Origin: Steromphala cineraria
Taxonomy: Eukaryota; Mollusca; Gastropoda; Trochida; Trochidae
NCBI GenBank assembly: GCA_916613615.1
Contig: OU744730.1
Location: forward strand, 21,206,406 to 21,270,405
Length of the DNA stretch: 64,000 nt
Direction: 5' to 3'
The position numbers and the translations under genes are program-made. The stretch's first letter is position 1. Every line of letters starts with the position of its first letter. The notes below the pieces were generated by a model. The model did not search any database. It was given only the letters and a program-made list of their open reading frames with translations, and had not been told where the DNA came from. Below, one piece after another: positions 48,514 through 59,700 of the stretch.

Positions 48514-49456
48514 CTGAAAAGAAACATAAAATGGATAAAAGGACTTACTCCCAGTCTCAACAGTAGTTTTATAGTATGTTAATTATCAGCCAAAGCATGA
48601 TATCTCCAGAATAGCAAGTCTAGATTTGTACTTACGGAAAATCGGAGCTTTGGGACTACTTTTATCAAATTATATTCATGATCATGAATAAATGAATCAT
48701 AGGTTTCACATCATTGCTACTTCCCTAATTCAACATTAAACCGCGGGAAAATATGATTTTCTTTCAGTCCATATACATTTAGTCAAACCCTAAATAACAT
48801 AAAAGCCTAAGCATATCTACAAGCTGAGTCTCCTTTTCATATTTATATTTGATTCAAATTTTAGCTTTATTGACCATTTCATTTTAGAGCCTAAGCATTA
48901 GACATATACACATTGTTCTTATCTGATTTTTAGAAATGAGTTTTTAGAAGTTCGAGAAAAATAACATTAAAGAACAAAAATGTCAACAAAATTATAGAAA
49001 AGTAGTCAGTAATCTTCGACATATATATTCCCTGGTTAATTATTGTTTTTTGAGATACGTACGTTACGGGACAATTGAGAGCAATATTCGAAAGGGTTTT
49101 CTATGTTTCTTTTATTTTTACTTTGTTTATAAACATTATATGTTTAAAGTTTTGGTAAACTTAACTGTAAACTATACAATCAAGGTATAAACGTCCTTGA
49201 TACAATTAACCTCGACTAAGTATATAAGTGCATAGGTCAGCAACTCTTACAGTAAATACTTGCACAAATATACACCATTTTACCTTAGTGACTCCACAAA
49301 ATTACTTGTTTCCCTTTTAAATTCTAAATTTGATATGCTTGTTTAAATAGATGCTAGATACAGGGAATATATATTTAGTGTATTCTCGTGGTATGCGATA
49401 ACATTGTGAGAATATTTTAAAATACAAATTCAATTTATTTGAAAAGAGTATCTCAC

Positions 49457-49620
49457 CTCAGTTTGGTATATCCGAAACGAAGAAATCACCTGTTCATCGT
49501 TTCAAAAACACAATATTCCTCTGAGTGGCACTTCTAGCAAACACCTTAGAAAGGGGAACAGGTGAAAAAAAACCGAAAAATTTATCAACAAGGAGCCGTG
49601 AAGGAATTCTGCAAAAGGTT
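49457..49620 (-). other. 5' UTR exon 1 of the 4E-BP-like gene (start approximate)
   Basis: A strong - strand donor, ccaaactgag|gtgagatac, marks the exon edge at 49457. The 5' end is not determinable from sequence. The 49620 bound is a guess between the donor and the CCAAT/GC-box cluster upstream. Confidence 0.35.
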
Positions 49621-49739
49621 AGAACAATTCGCTTTTCCTATATGGTCTATACTTATTACTTATCTCAAGACAAAGCCGGACAAAATATTAGTAGTCCTTG
49701 AAAACTGAAGTCGGATTCCCTTTTCTAACCCTCTCCTTA

Positions 49740-49870
49740 CATCGGTCAATGCACCAGTGACCAATTGATGACCAACCAGACTGAATCCGGCCAACAGATT
49801 GCATAATTGCTTGCTACCATTGGTCAAAGTTGGTCGAGAAGATAGCTAGTCCCGCCCCTCGTATGACAGG
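49740..49870 (-). promoter_or_regulatory. Probable promoter of the 4E-BP-like gene
   Basis: Clustered CCAAT/ATTGG boxes (gaccaattg, gaccaacc and accattggtc at about 49760-49830) and a GC box (cccgcccc, about 49852-49859) in an otherwise AT-rich region. They lie just upstream, for the - strand, of the first UTR exon. This TATA-less layout suits a broadly expressed gene. Orientation is inferred. Confidence 0.35.
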
Positions 49871-52140
49871 TCATTTATTCACTATTCAAGATCTAGATTT
49901 AGTCTATGAATTTGTTCACCAATTTAACAAATATAATGCAAACATTTTACAATAATGTTAATGTAATATTGATTTGTAGTAACGAATGCCAGATCTTGAG
50001 GATCTTGGTTGTATTAAAGACTGCATTTTCTAAAGTAAAAAAGGCTGCATTTTAAAAGGCTATCAAGGGAAAAAACTACCACCATTTCTTTATGAACTTG
50101 TCACTGCTTATTTATCGGGTATTTTATCCCTTTGCAATGTTTCGTAAATGTAGTACCCTTTCCCCCTCATTCACACTATTTTAAATCAAAACTCCAAATC
50201 ACTTATTTTCAAGTTATTTTCTGAGATCTAGTTCATGAAATTTTCAACTTTCAAACTGACTTGATTCTCGTGATTATACATGCGAGTCCTGATTTATACT
50301 ATTATTCATAGATTTTTTAAAGATAGGTTTGACAATAATGATGGCAAACAAGCAAATCTTTGATTATATGAATGCCTCTCCCGATCGATTTAATTTCATT
50401 ACATGTATTAGTATTTTGCGCCCAAAATGTTAATAATGAAGATGAATAACATGAAATAAAGGGATTCTAGAGTTTATGAAGTCTTTCGTTTTATACACGA
50501 TCATGAAAAATTGTTGGTACCAAACTATCAAATTATCATCTATTGTCACCGCCAATCTTTTATTACATTTTTCAGAAAAATATATTTCAAATCTTTATTC
50601 CAAATATACGTAAATTCTCAATGAATAAATCATGTCTGTTAAGATACTGCCGACGATTAGCTAACCACACGCTGGCCTATGATCTCTCCTTCCTCTCTGG
50701 CCTCTATATTTGGTCATCGCTTGCGTAACATGCATGTGCAAGTTGTTATTACGCTGTGGCAGCGCTCTCTCGTCAGATTCGCCCGGTACCAGCCGACTGA
50801 CCGGTCACATCACCATGTAGATTTTAGAAGTCACCTCTCTCTCTCTCGAGTCGGTAGTTCAGGTAGACGAAAGGGATGGGGCTCCCTGGCGTCTACACTG
50901 ACCTGTGAATGTACCACCGACTCGGGTATGTTTTGTATACCGTTTGTACCAGCTACCAAACAAGAATAAAATAATGGTCGACCATCATAGGAAGTCTCCA
51001 GTCGTCATTTCATCATCGTCATCGTCACACCTTAACGTTGCCTTCATCATCCCTCGTCGCCGTCGTTCCCCGCCGGTCACAATTTTGAGAATGAGCTCCA
51101 TGCTCTTACAACCAGATAACTCACCTACAATAATAATAATACATACTTCCGCATATGAAAAGCCTTTGTAACATACATGAGAACGAAGACATATTCCATA
51201 TTTTAAAAAGGCAGGCATGCGTTAACACGTGTGGAATGATATGAAAGGCGTATAGCATTTTATGATACGATCTTTTACTCCAATACGTACACAGAACGTA
51301 AAGCCAACACGTGTGTATGTTATTTCCATGTGTGGTATTTAGATAACATTACTTCAGTGTCATAATTGTACATCATTATGTAATTGACTGCACTAAGCTG
51401 TCACTGCTAGCTCCTTGCACAATGAACTCCCTTCACTAAGCCTAGATCGGCGTTCAAACACTTCTAATCAGACCCTTGGGCAGAATGTGGGAACAACTGT
51501 TGTTTTCCAGATTGAGCATTGAGTTTCTGAAAAGAAACACAATTGTTCTTCACACGTTGAATACTATTCATTCATCTTTGTCAAAGTGTGTACTAGGTAA
51601 AATATTTTTTTTATGTGCAAAGCATACAGTATCAATTCATACGCTATTGTGATTTTCATTTACATTTTCAATGCAAGAGGTTAATGCATATTGTAATGTA
51701 TAGAACAATGTTCTATCTACAGTATAATTTTCAGCGAAAAAAAATACCATTTTTACAAAAATCTCAATGCCATCAATACACCTCTTATGGAAAATGAAAA
51801 TAAAATAGTTCAATTAAATGAACATTTTGAATATTTCAGTCATTGGCTTACAATTCGCTATATAATGTCACTCATTTTCGTACAAATTCAAATTTACACT
51901 TTAAGATTAAAACAAAACGATCCTTTGAAAATAGCTTCTAACAAAATAATGATAATTAAGATCTTCAACTAAAAACTTAAAAATGTGTTTCGGGGGTTTC
52001 CTTGACATATAAAAAAAATCAAACTACTAAGCTAACAAGGGTACGAACCAGTGACACTACACTATAGACTTCCATAATCTTGTAAAGAGAACGTGCACTA
52101 GAATTATTTAATTACAGAATATCCATCTGTTATGTGTTTA
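49871..52140. other. Intergenic stretch with one GC-rich island
   Basis: At 50640-50945 GC content rises, and a possible + strand donor (gactcgg|gtatgt, 50925) follows. This could be a first exon or promoter region of a divergent transcript. No downstream exon was found. Trinucleotide ATC/GTC runs occur at 51010-51070. Confidence 0.3.
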
Positions 52141-52141
52141 G

Positions 52142-52612
52142 GATGCTGATGTCGTCGAGGATGAAATACACTTTTTATTACACTGTCCGCTCTACGACGA
52201 TATAAGGAAACCCCTGATAGAAACATGTGCTGAAAGCTGTGATACTTTTGATCTTTTTAATGATGAAACAAAAACATGTTTTATCCTGTCCAACCCTAAT
52301 ATGTATTTTATTTGTGCCAAAATCTGCAAGCTTTTACTTGACCAAAGAAGAAACATTTTATACCGGTGATATTTATTTTTATGTACATTTTACGTATACT
52401 TTGTTCCTCATATGCTTTTTATCTACATTCTTACCATGCTATAGTTACTGTTGTACAGTGTATTTTTATGTATCTTAACTGTGTATATACTAGTCTCTCG
52501 TAACCCGCAATGGGTGGCTCGTAATTGTGAGTTTTATTGTATTTTACCATGTATATATGCACGAGGTGAGACTTAAATAAACTATCTGTCTGTCTGTCTG
52601 TCTGTCTGTTTT
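52142..52612 (+). mobile_element. 3' end of a 5'-truncated LINE with CTGT microsatellite tail
   Basis: An open tail of 75 codons (DADVVEDEIHFLLHCPLYDD through RRNILYR-stop, ending 52369) is typical of the C-terminus of several non-LTR element ORF2 proteins (ExEIHFLLHCPLY). A 3' UTR follows, with cccgcaatgggtggctcg, then ataaactat and a (CTGT)n tail (52583-52610). Simple-repeat tails are left by target-primed reverse transcription. Confidence 0.75.
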
Positions 52613-53818
52613 CTAAGGAACTTAGGCCCAAAGTCCCGGAGTGAAATTACAGTGCAACCAGCAATATAAACAGGGATGGCGTTGGTAACTGTTAAGAAAA
52701 CAGTCATGTGAAAGGTGACGCAACTACAGATGGACGTATACGTAATAATCAAATAAATCACGTTCGAACGTACTAGTATATATATATATGTCAAGCTGCA
52801 TTTATACACCTGTCGGATTTACTGTTGAATAACATTAGTTCCCCTATATTTACCCGAAACCGGACCACATGTTCTTGAATTTAGACCAAGCTAGTACGTA
52901 AACGTTTTACAGTCTTCGAGGTCAAAACATTTCTTAGAAATTCTAAAATCTTAATAAGAAAATTTGGTTTTTGACTTTCATCATTGATACATATTGTTTC
53001 AAATACTTGTACCAATTGAGTATATATGTACGTTCTCTCTCATACATTATAAATTTTCATGCACAAGGTTTGATGACATGATCTTTTTTGGACGATGATA
53101 GAATGTCTTGTATTTTGTTGTTACCTTTAGATATTAATTTTTTTTTTAACGTTGGCCTTATTTTGACAAATACTCACTTGAACACAGGAGTAAATGCACA
53201 ATGTACTTGTGAGTGTCGAATGTGACTGACTCCTTAACGTGATGACAATGTCATTTTCTTAAAATATCTTCAGCTGAATAAGAATTTAAGATAAGTATCA
53301 CCATAATCTAATAGAAAATTTAAGCATGTATACGTATATTAAATTTTAAAGTGTGAAAACAATAACAACGCCGCAGGCCGTATTTATTATATCTTAAATG
53401 AAAGAAAAAAGGTCGAATGTGTGATTTGATTACCTTTACCAACACTCTAAGGCATTTACTATGAACTACATGCATGTACTTCAAATGTTGTAAAGGTATG
53501 TACCCCTTCATGTGCAAAGAAAATTTTGAGTTTAAGTATTTTGTTTATTTAACCTTATGTGACAGTGCCAAAATTTGACATTTATCAAACTAAATATTAT
53601 TTCAAAACTGACTCTCACAAAGTGAAATATCCTCAAAGGACGGCGTTCTCGGCATCCCTCGCCATGCATATCAAAGCACGAGGCCGTCCCATGTTCAGAA
53701 CATCTGCCATTCCTTATCTGGACATTCCCTGACATCCATTATGTAATCTTTATGTAATTTGACCCTCAGTGTCCATCAATTGCAATCCTTAAATATTCGT
53801 GCATGTTCCCTAACTGAC
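52613..53818. other. AT-rich intergenic stretch
   Basis: Nothing recognised beyond a short TA microsatellite (about 52778-52790). The last nine bases, CTAACTGAC (53810-53818), are the left target duplication of the next element. Confidence 0.45.
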
Positions 53819-54428
53819 CATTCTCTCCCAACAGAGGCAATCCAGTCATACCTGAATTAGCCTCTGTTCTATTACGGCTAACATACGGGATAGAAAGGTA
53901 GAAATCTGATTGGAGGCAATCGAAGTTAGTTGTGCAATCAGCGACGACGTTTCAAAAGTGGTCATTCGGAAAAGTTCGGCTATTCCCGTGTAGATCCGCA
54001 TCAAAGGGAGATAACTCTTCCTTCTACAAAACAATCACATTTTACCTTCTCATTGGTTTTTATTTGGTGAATTATTAAAATAAAATTTATCATAAAAAGA
54101 AGAATAATTTACACAATTTTAAAACAATATGTTTCTTATGAAAAACCCTATACATATCTGATTTTGAAATAGTTTCCCTCTCTGAGACTCACACTGTTAA
54201 TGAAAAAGAAACCTAAAGGCATGATTCTTTTGAAAGTCATTGAGCGACCGTTGAGTATTCCCGAAGTCGTGGACATCCAAAAGGTGTTTTCATTGGCTGC
54301 AAATAAGGGAGATATCTCAAGTTTTAACTTTTTGCCGCTAGGGCGATCTGCCGGAACCCCAGGATTTTGGCGTAATGGAACAGAGGCTAATTCAGGTATG
54401 ACTGAATTGCCTTTGTGGGGAGAGAATG
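53819..54428. mobile_element. Mutator-like MITE, family M2, 610 bp
   Basis: Inverted ends of about 58 bp start CATTCTCTCCC at 53819 and finish GGGGAGAGAATG at 54428. Inside, cagtcatacctgaattagcc is mirrored exactly at the right end. A perfect 9-bp duplication CTAACTGAC flanks it (53810-53818 and 54429-54437). No transposase. A 78-codon frame inside is not supported. Confidence 0.82.
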
Positions 54429-55302
54429 CTAACTGACATATATAAAAAATCCTATAGCACCACTGATCATATTGTTAGATTACAACACTCTATCAGACAA
54501 GCTCAACAAAATAATAAATTTACTACAGCAGTCTTTCTGGACTTTAGTAAAGCATTTGACATGGTCTGGAAAACAGGCTTGATACAAAAAGTTAAGAAAA
54601 AGGGCATACAAGGGGAAATGCTAAACTTTATAAACGACTTTATGTCAGACAGAACTTTTCGTCTAAAAACAGATGATCAAACATCAGACAACTACAATTT
54701 AGAAAATGGAACCCCACACGGGAGTATCATATCACCAACATTGTTCAATATCATGATAGATGATCTATTTCACAAACTACCGAAACAAGTGAACACCTCA
54801 CAATTCGCTGATGATGGGGCTCTTTGGGTCAGTCACAAACATCAACATGTAGCGGCAGAAATATTACAAAAAGCCTTAATCAAAGTTAATGAATGGACCC
54901 AAAACTGGGGATTTCAATTATCCATAAGCAAAACTGTATCAATTCTCTTTCGGCCAACACCCAGAGCCGATTGCAGACCACTGAAATTATACATTAATGA
55001 AGAACCATTAAACCAAGTTAAATATGTCAAATTCTTAGGCATAATCTTTGATGAATATCTAACATGGAATCAACATATTGTTGAACTGTCACAAAGATGC
55101 AAAAAAGATCTCAATATATTACGAATGCTCTCTCACACAAGGTGGGGCAGCAGCAAGGAAATGTTACTCTTACTTTATAAATCTTTGATTAAATCCAAAG
55201 TGCACTATGAAGCAGAAGCTTGGTGTGACACTAGTCAAACCAACATACAAAAGCTAAAAACCATACAAAATCAAGCTTACAAATATATAGCAGGATGCCT
55301 AA
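54429..55302 (+). pseudogene. LINE reverse transcriptase domain
   Basis: Contains STTDHIVRLQHSIRQAQ, motif A AVFLDFSKAFDMVW, motif B with GTPHGSIISPTLFNIMI (the usual PQG is PHG here), and motif C SQFADDGALW with both catalytic aspartates. Then comes the thumb region up to KTIQNQAYKYIAGC. This part has no internal stop. It is cut by the element inserted at TAA (55300-55302). Family assignment to the Jockey group rests on these motifs. Confidence 0.8.
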
Positions 55303-56312
55303 AGCCCCTGTCACAACCCAACGTGCGTGCAATTCGTTCGTACGTTTTTTAGAGAGGCCACGGTCGCTACGTTTTTCTGAAAACGTAGGGTGGATTTATC
55401 AAGAACAGAGAGGGAGTTTGCCAAACGCACGTTGTAAGCACGTCAAACGCACGTCGTACGTACGTGGCCCGTCGACACGTCTGGCAGTGAGGAGCTGCGT
55501 GCATCGTACGATGCGCACGTGGTACGTGCGTATGGCGTGCGTACAACGTGCGTGTGATGTGCGATTGTCACATTGTCGTACGGGGGTTGTGCGTCTCACG
55601 TACAGTGTCCTTACACCACGCACATTGTAAGTGCGTGTGAGTGCAATGAGGTTTTTCCTGCCCGATTGACAGGTGCTTGGTACACATTGTCACATGTGCT
55701 GGCGCCACAAGATGCCGCCCATTCCACCGCTCCGGGTCCTGATGCTGCAAGAGCAACTTCAGATGGCAGCACACTTCTATGGCGGCATGTTCTCTTCAAA
55801 TGATGGCAATCGTCCGTCGGCTCGGCTTATATCCTAAAAATGGTGCCCAAAACGTGCGTTGTATGGGCTTACTCGGTACGTTGTACTTGCTTACTCGGTA
55901 CGATCGACGTGAGTTTTCTTTAATTATTTGATAGTTGAACTTTGGACGTGCCGAGTAAGCACGAACTACGCACGTACAGCGCACGGTGTACGCACGTGCA
56001 ACGTGCGTCGTTCGTAGAGAAAGTGTGAATGGGTAAGCTTGAAAAAAACTCACGATGTCGGTGCGTTGTGCGTGCGGTTGTCGTACAGGGCACGCACGTC
56101 GATCGTACGGAGGAAAATTCGCAGCCCGTTCGTAGACTGCACGCAGCGAAAGTTCTGCATGCACTAAAGTTCTACGACGAGTCTGCGTGCTCCAAATTTG
56201 TCCAAAATCGGTACGGCGTCGGTACCGAGGACGCACGAATTCCCAAATTTAACCCACGTTTTTGTCGGTAGACAGCACGCAGCTGCACGTACGACGGGTT
56301 GTGACAGGGGTT
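55303..56312. mobile_element. Harbinger-like non-autonomous element in the LINE
   Basis: 1010 bp with ends AGCCCCTGTCACAACCC and, mirrored, GGGTTGTGACAGGGGTT. It is flanked by TAA on both sides (55300-55302 and 56313-56315). A 3-bp TWA-type duplication with such ends suits PIF/Harbinger. The body is exceptionally rich in cgtacg, acgtgcg and tgcgtacg words on both strands. Open frames in it are by-products. Confidence 0.7.
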
Positions 56313-56315
56313 TAA

Positions 56316-57192
56316 GCGGCACATCAATGGAACTAGTCAGACATGAACTAGGCGAACTCCCGCTAGAAAAAGAATGGGAACATAATATTACCAACTTTAT
56401 TGTTAGATCACAGCATAAGCCATGTTTACAAAACATTATCACAAGAAAGAAACAAATAATGACAAAAAGAGTAAAAAAATACCAACACCATTTGGTGTTA
56501 CCATGAAAAAACACATAGACAAATATGACCTTGATATAATAGACGTTATTTCTGACCCATATACCAAGCATATCCTAAAACCTCCAGGCATCCCCGATAT
56601 CCAAGTTGATATCAAATTGAAAGACCTCATAGACAAAAATAATCCCAAACCTAGTGACCTTAGTAACACTCAAGTCTATATAGAACAAAACTACAATCAA
56701 ATTGATTACATTCAAATCTTTACTGACGGTTCTAAAGATCAAAAAGGAAGAGTAGGCTCTGGGATAGCCTTCACTCACACAAGTGATGAAGATATATCCC
56801 TTAAACTACGAGACAAAACCTCTATCTTCACAGCTGAACTTGTAGCTATTCGACAAGCTCTCATTTTCAGTAAAGGCTACAAAACACAGAAATATAGCTA
56901 TATTTACAGATTCACTCAGCTCACTACAAGCTATACAAAACAAAACGGAAAAAAATAGTCATGAACTTCTCCATCAAATTTACCATGGGTATAATTATCT
57001 AATTCAGGATAGCAACAATGTTAGATTTATATGGGTGCCATCCCACATAGGCCTAACAGGCAATGAAAGAGCCGACCGAGCAGCAAAAGCAGGTCTTACC
57101 CACAGCAATAATGTCAACATACCATTTACTAAGAAAGAAATTAAGAGCATTGTTAAATCAAATACAACGGATGAATACAACACAAACTTTAA
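56316..57192 (+). pseudogene. LINE connection and RNase H domain, frameshifted
   Basis: TSMELVRHELGELPLEKEW resumes the ORF after the insertion. RNase H follows, with IFTDGSKDQKGRVGSG (Asp), FTAELVAI (Glu), a shifted FTDSLSSLQA (Asp) and FIWVPSHIGLTGNERAD (His/Asp). One or two single-base shifts occur, near 56425-56505 and about 56900, so the copy is dead. Confidence 0.75.
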
Positions 57193-57548
57193 AGGGGCAG
57201 TAGCACGTTTTTAGGGGGAATATACGGTGATGTCAGGAAAATGAAAATAAATGGTTCCAATCTTTAGACAATGTATAAAAACTAAATGGATCAATAATAA
57301 ATCAAATATACAATGTAAAGTTAAGCCATGCGATTCCTTTTCTTACACAAAATGAATTAAAGGTGTTCACACAAAAATGGCTGCCAATGGATTTTATGTG
57401 AATCCTCATACTTTGTTCTCTGACTACGGATGATTGGTTTGTGTTATGAGATTTATGATACTATCAAAGTAATACATTTGGCATTAACTTATAGTTATCA
57501 GTGAAAAATTGAAAATATAAAATTGTCAAAAAACGTGCTACTGCCCCT
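57193..57548. mobile_element. MITE with TTAA duplication, family T2, copy 2
   Basis: 356 bp, ends AGGGGCAGTAGCACG...CGTGCTACTGCCCCT, TTAA at 57189-57192 and 57549-57552. It differs from the 23331 copy at only a handful of positions. It interrupts the RNase H-to-C-terminus part of the LINE exactly at a TTAA within the ORF. Confidence 0.85.
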
Positions 57549-57898
57549 TTAAAGGCAACTGGGGACATCAAGTACAACCTACAAAAGTTAAAAAGGTTTA
57601 AAACTTCCACAACTTTAGAAGGGTGGATGTAGCAATAACCAGACTTAGGCTCAACAATGTTTGTAACGGGGTTTATCTCCACAAAATAGGGAAAGCACCA
57701 AATAATCTATGCAATCAATGTAATGTCGAAGACACCATACATCACATTCTGTTTCAATGTGATAAATACCAAAAACACAGGAGACAACTCCTAGAAAATG
57801 TAAGCGCTAACAACCCACAAGAACTGTTAGCCAATACCAAAAATTACCAGTACCTTTCAGTATTCCTACTACAAACTAAATTATATAAAACATTGTAA
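57549..57898 (+). pseudogene. LINE ORF2 C-terminus with CCHC-type motif
   Basis: VAITRLRLNNVCNGVY, then NLCNQCNVEDTIHHILFQC (a C-x2-C...H...C pattern) and a stop at 57896. This cysteine-histidine block is characteristic of the C-terminus of Jockey/I-type ORF2 proteins. Confidence 0.78.
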
Positions 57899-58809
57899 TT
57901 AATAACCACCTAGCCTTACACCCACACTCCTAACCATTTCCTACATAACCCCACATCCCCTACCCAATCTAAGGGTCACCAAACCCTAAAAACCATCCCA
58001 TTGGTAATACTCCCAGAAGGACCCTACGCAAGCGAGACTGATCTCTTAAACCTCCTTCGACCGGTAAGTGTTGGTCATGGCGACCCACGACCAGAGCTTG
58101 ATGGTGAGATGGGTTCACGAGATACATTATTTCGGGACCACTCGCGCAAAGCCTATACAAACAGGCAGGTAGGCTCCCAACGGGAGATTTCCACCTATCA
58201 CCTAAACTAATATTTATCACTCCCATATTTGGGATAACTTGTAGGACTTGGGCACAGGGCAAAATAGTTAAAACTCTTCATTAAAAGTGCACGGTGTGGC
58301 TACCCCCGGCGCTTTACTAAAGTATAACTGGTAATTTTCTCAGCACAAAACCTCAAACCCCTCACTGCCTGGTTCTGAACCGGGTTCAGTGGGGGGGCCA
58401 GGTATTGTACCTTAAGTGTATGGTGTCACTTCCCCCCCCTGCACTTTGCATAAGTACAATACCAATCAGACGACCTTCAAGAAAGAAAAAACGCACATTG
58501 CGAAGATACCAACGCTGGATACAACGGCAAATAACGGACTAAGTATATCAAGCCAAAAAGATAAGTATTACTCCATTCATTCACTTATCCATAAATTAAA
58601 TATAAAACATCACCAATTTAAATTAACTTTAAATACAATTCACTCACAATTACTCAACTACAATTCTATTTTATCACAAGTAAACATTCCATTACAAATG
58701 CTACCTCTTTTCTAAACTACTTCTTTGCTAAATCTTTTTACCTCAATAAAATTTCCCATACAAAAATATTATCTTTCTATCTTTTTCAGATACCATGCCA
58801 CTCCACATT

Positions 58810-58970
58810 ACTTTTTGGCATGGCCCGTCGTCCGGCGTCCGTCCGTCCGTCGTCCGTCCGTAAACTTTTGACACTTTCGACTTCTCCTCATGAACCATAC
58901 ACATTAGAGAGCTGAAATTTTGTGTACAGGTACCTTAGCATATGGAGATTCTAATTTGTAACAAACTTTT
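58810..58970. repeat. Inverted right-end fragment of the 1-1144 pearl-like family
   Basis: Reverse-complement match to about 965-1110: tggcatggcccgtcgtccgg with CCGT runs, then cgacttctcctcatgaacc and tagcatatggagattc. Only the terminal unit and microsatellite are present. Confidence 0.7.
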
Positions 58971-59226
58971 ATGGAGGTTGTTGTTGTTGTTGTTAGGGTT
59001 CTGCCTTGGGGACAGGCAGGCTTCTCATTTTCGCGCGACCGGCGCTTGGATTGCACGTGCTGCTCGTGCGGTTAGTAGGTCACGCCTCGGGGTGTCTGAC
59101 CTTTGACCTCTGGCTTCGTGTGCGGGACGTGTGCAAGCAGTGTCAGCTTGACAGTTCGCTCCGCTTGGGTGAGTGGATCGTCACGTGATCCGCCTGGGTA
59201 CGCGGTTGCCCCGCTTCACTCCGCTT

Positions 59227-59700
59227 GGTCCGTCTGGCGAGCGGCGGACGGGAGTGACTGGTCAGTCCTCAGCCTTGATACGCGCTTGCTTCGCTTCCCT
59301 CCGCCTTGGTCCGTCTGGCGATTGACAGACGAGAGTGACTGGTCTGTTCTCCGCCTTGGTTTGCTTCGGTTCACTCCGCTCGGTCCGTCTGGCGAGTGAC
59401 GGACGGGAGTGACTGGTCCGTCCTCCACCTTAGTACGCGTTTGCTCCGCTTCGCTCCACCTTGGTCCGTCTGGCGAGTGACGGACGGGAGTGAGTGACGG
59501 ACGGGAGTGTCTGTTCTCCACCTTAGTACGCGCTTGCTTCGCTTCACTCCGCCTTGGTCCGTCTGGCGAGTGACGGACGAGAGTGACTTATCCGTCCTCC
59601 GCCCCGGTACGTGTTTGCTCCGCTTTGCTCCCTCTTGGTCCGTCTGGCGAGTGACGGACGGGAGTGAGTGACGGACGGGAGTGTCTGTTCCGTCCTCCGT
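59227..59700. repeat. 81-bp minisatellite in the DIRS leader
   Basis: ggtccgtctggcgagtgacgg recurs at about 59227, 59308, 59382, 59463, 59556 and 59637, with spacings of 81, 74, 81, 93 and 81. Each unit also has gacgggagtgactggtc and a tacgcgcttgcttcgcttc segment. The long antisense open frame (59371-59898) exists only because of this periodicity. Confidence 0.8.

Larger units (their letters stand above)
54429..58740 (+). mobile_element. Jockey-like LINE, 5'-incomplete, split by two later insertions
   Basis: The ORF2 remnant runs 54429-55302, 56316-57192 and 57549-57895. It includes reverse transcriptase, RNase H and the terminal CxxC...H...C motif (CNQCNVEDTIHHILFQC). The gaps are occupied by a Harbinger-like element and a TTAA MITE. 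Both insertions are clean, and the LINE frame resumes across each. After the stop at 57896, about 840 bp looks like 3' UTR. Upstream of 54429 no LINE sequence is readable beyond the 9-bp duplication of the neighbouring MITE. Confidence 0.75.

Noticed and set aside
54200..54436. 78-codon open frame before the LINE
   Set aside because: Lies within the 610-bp Mutator-like MITE and spans its inverted end. It is not LINE sequence and has no family match.
55399..56271. Several open frames of 60-146 codons in the Harbinger-like element
   Set aside because: All arise from cgtacg/acgtgcg word repeats and overlap on both strands. None resembles a transposase or Myb-like protein.
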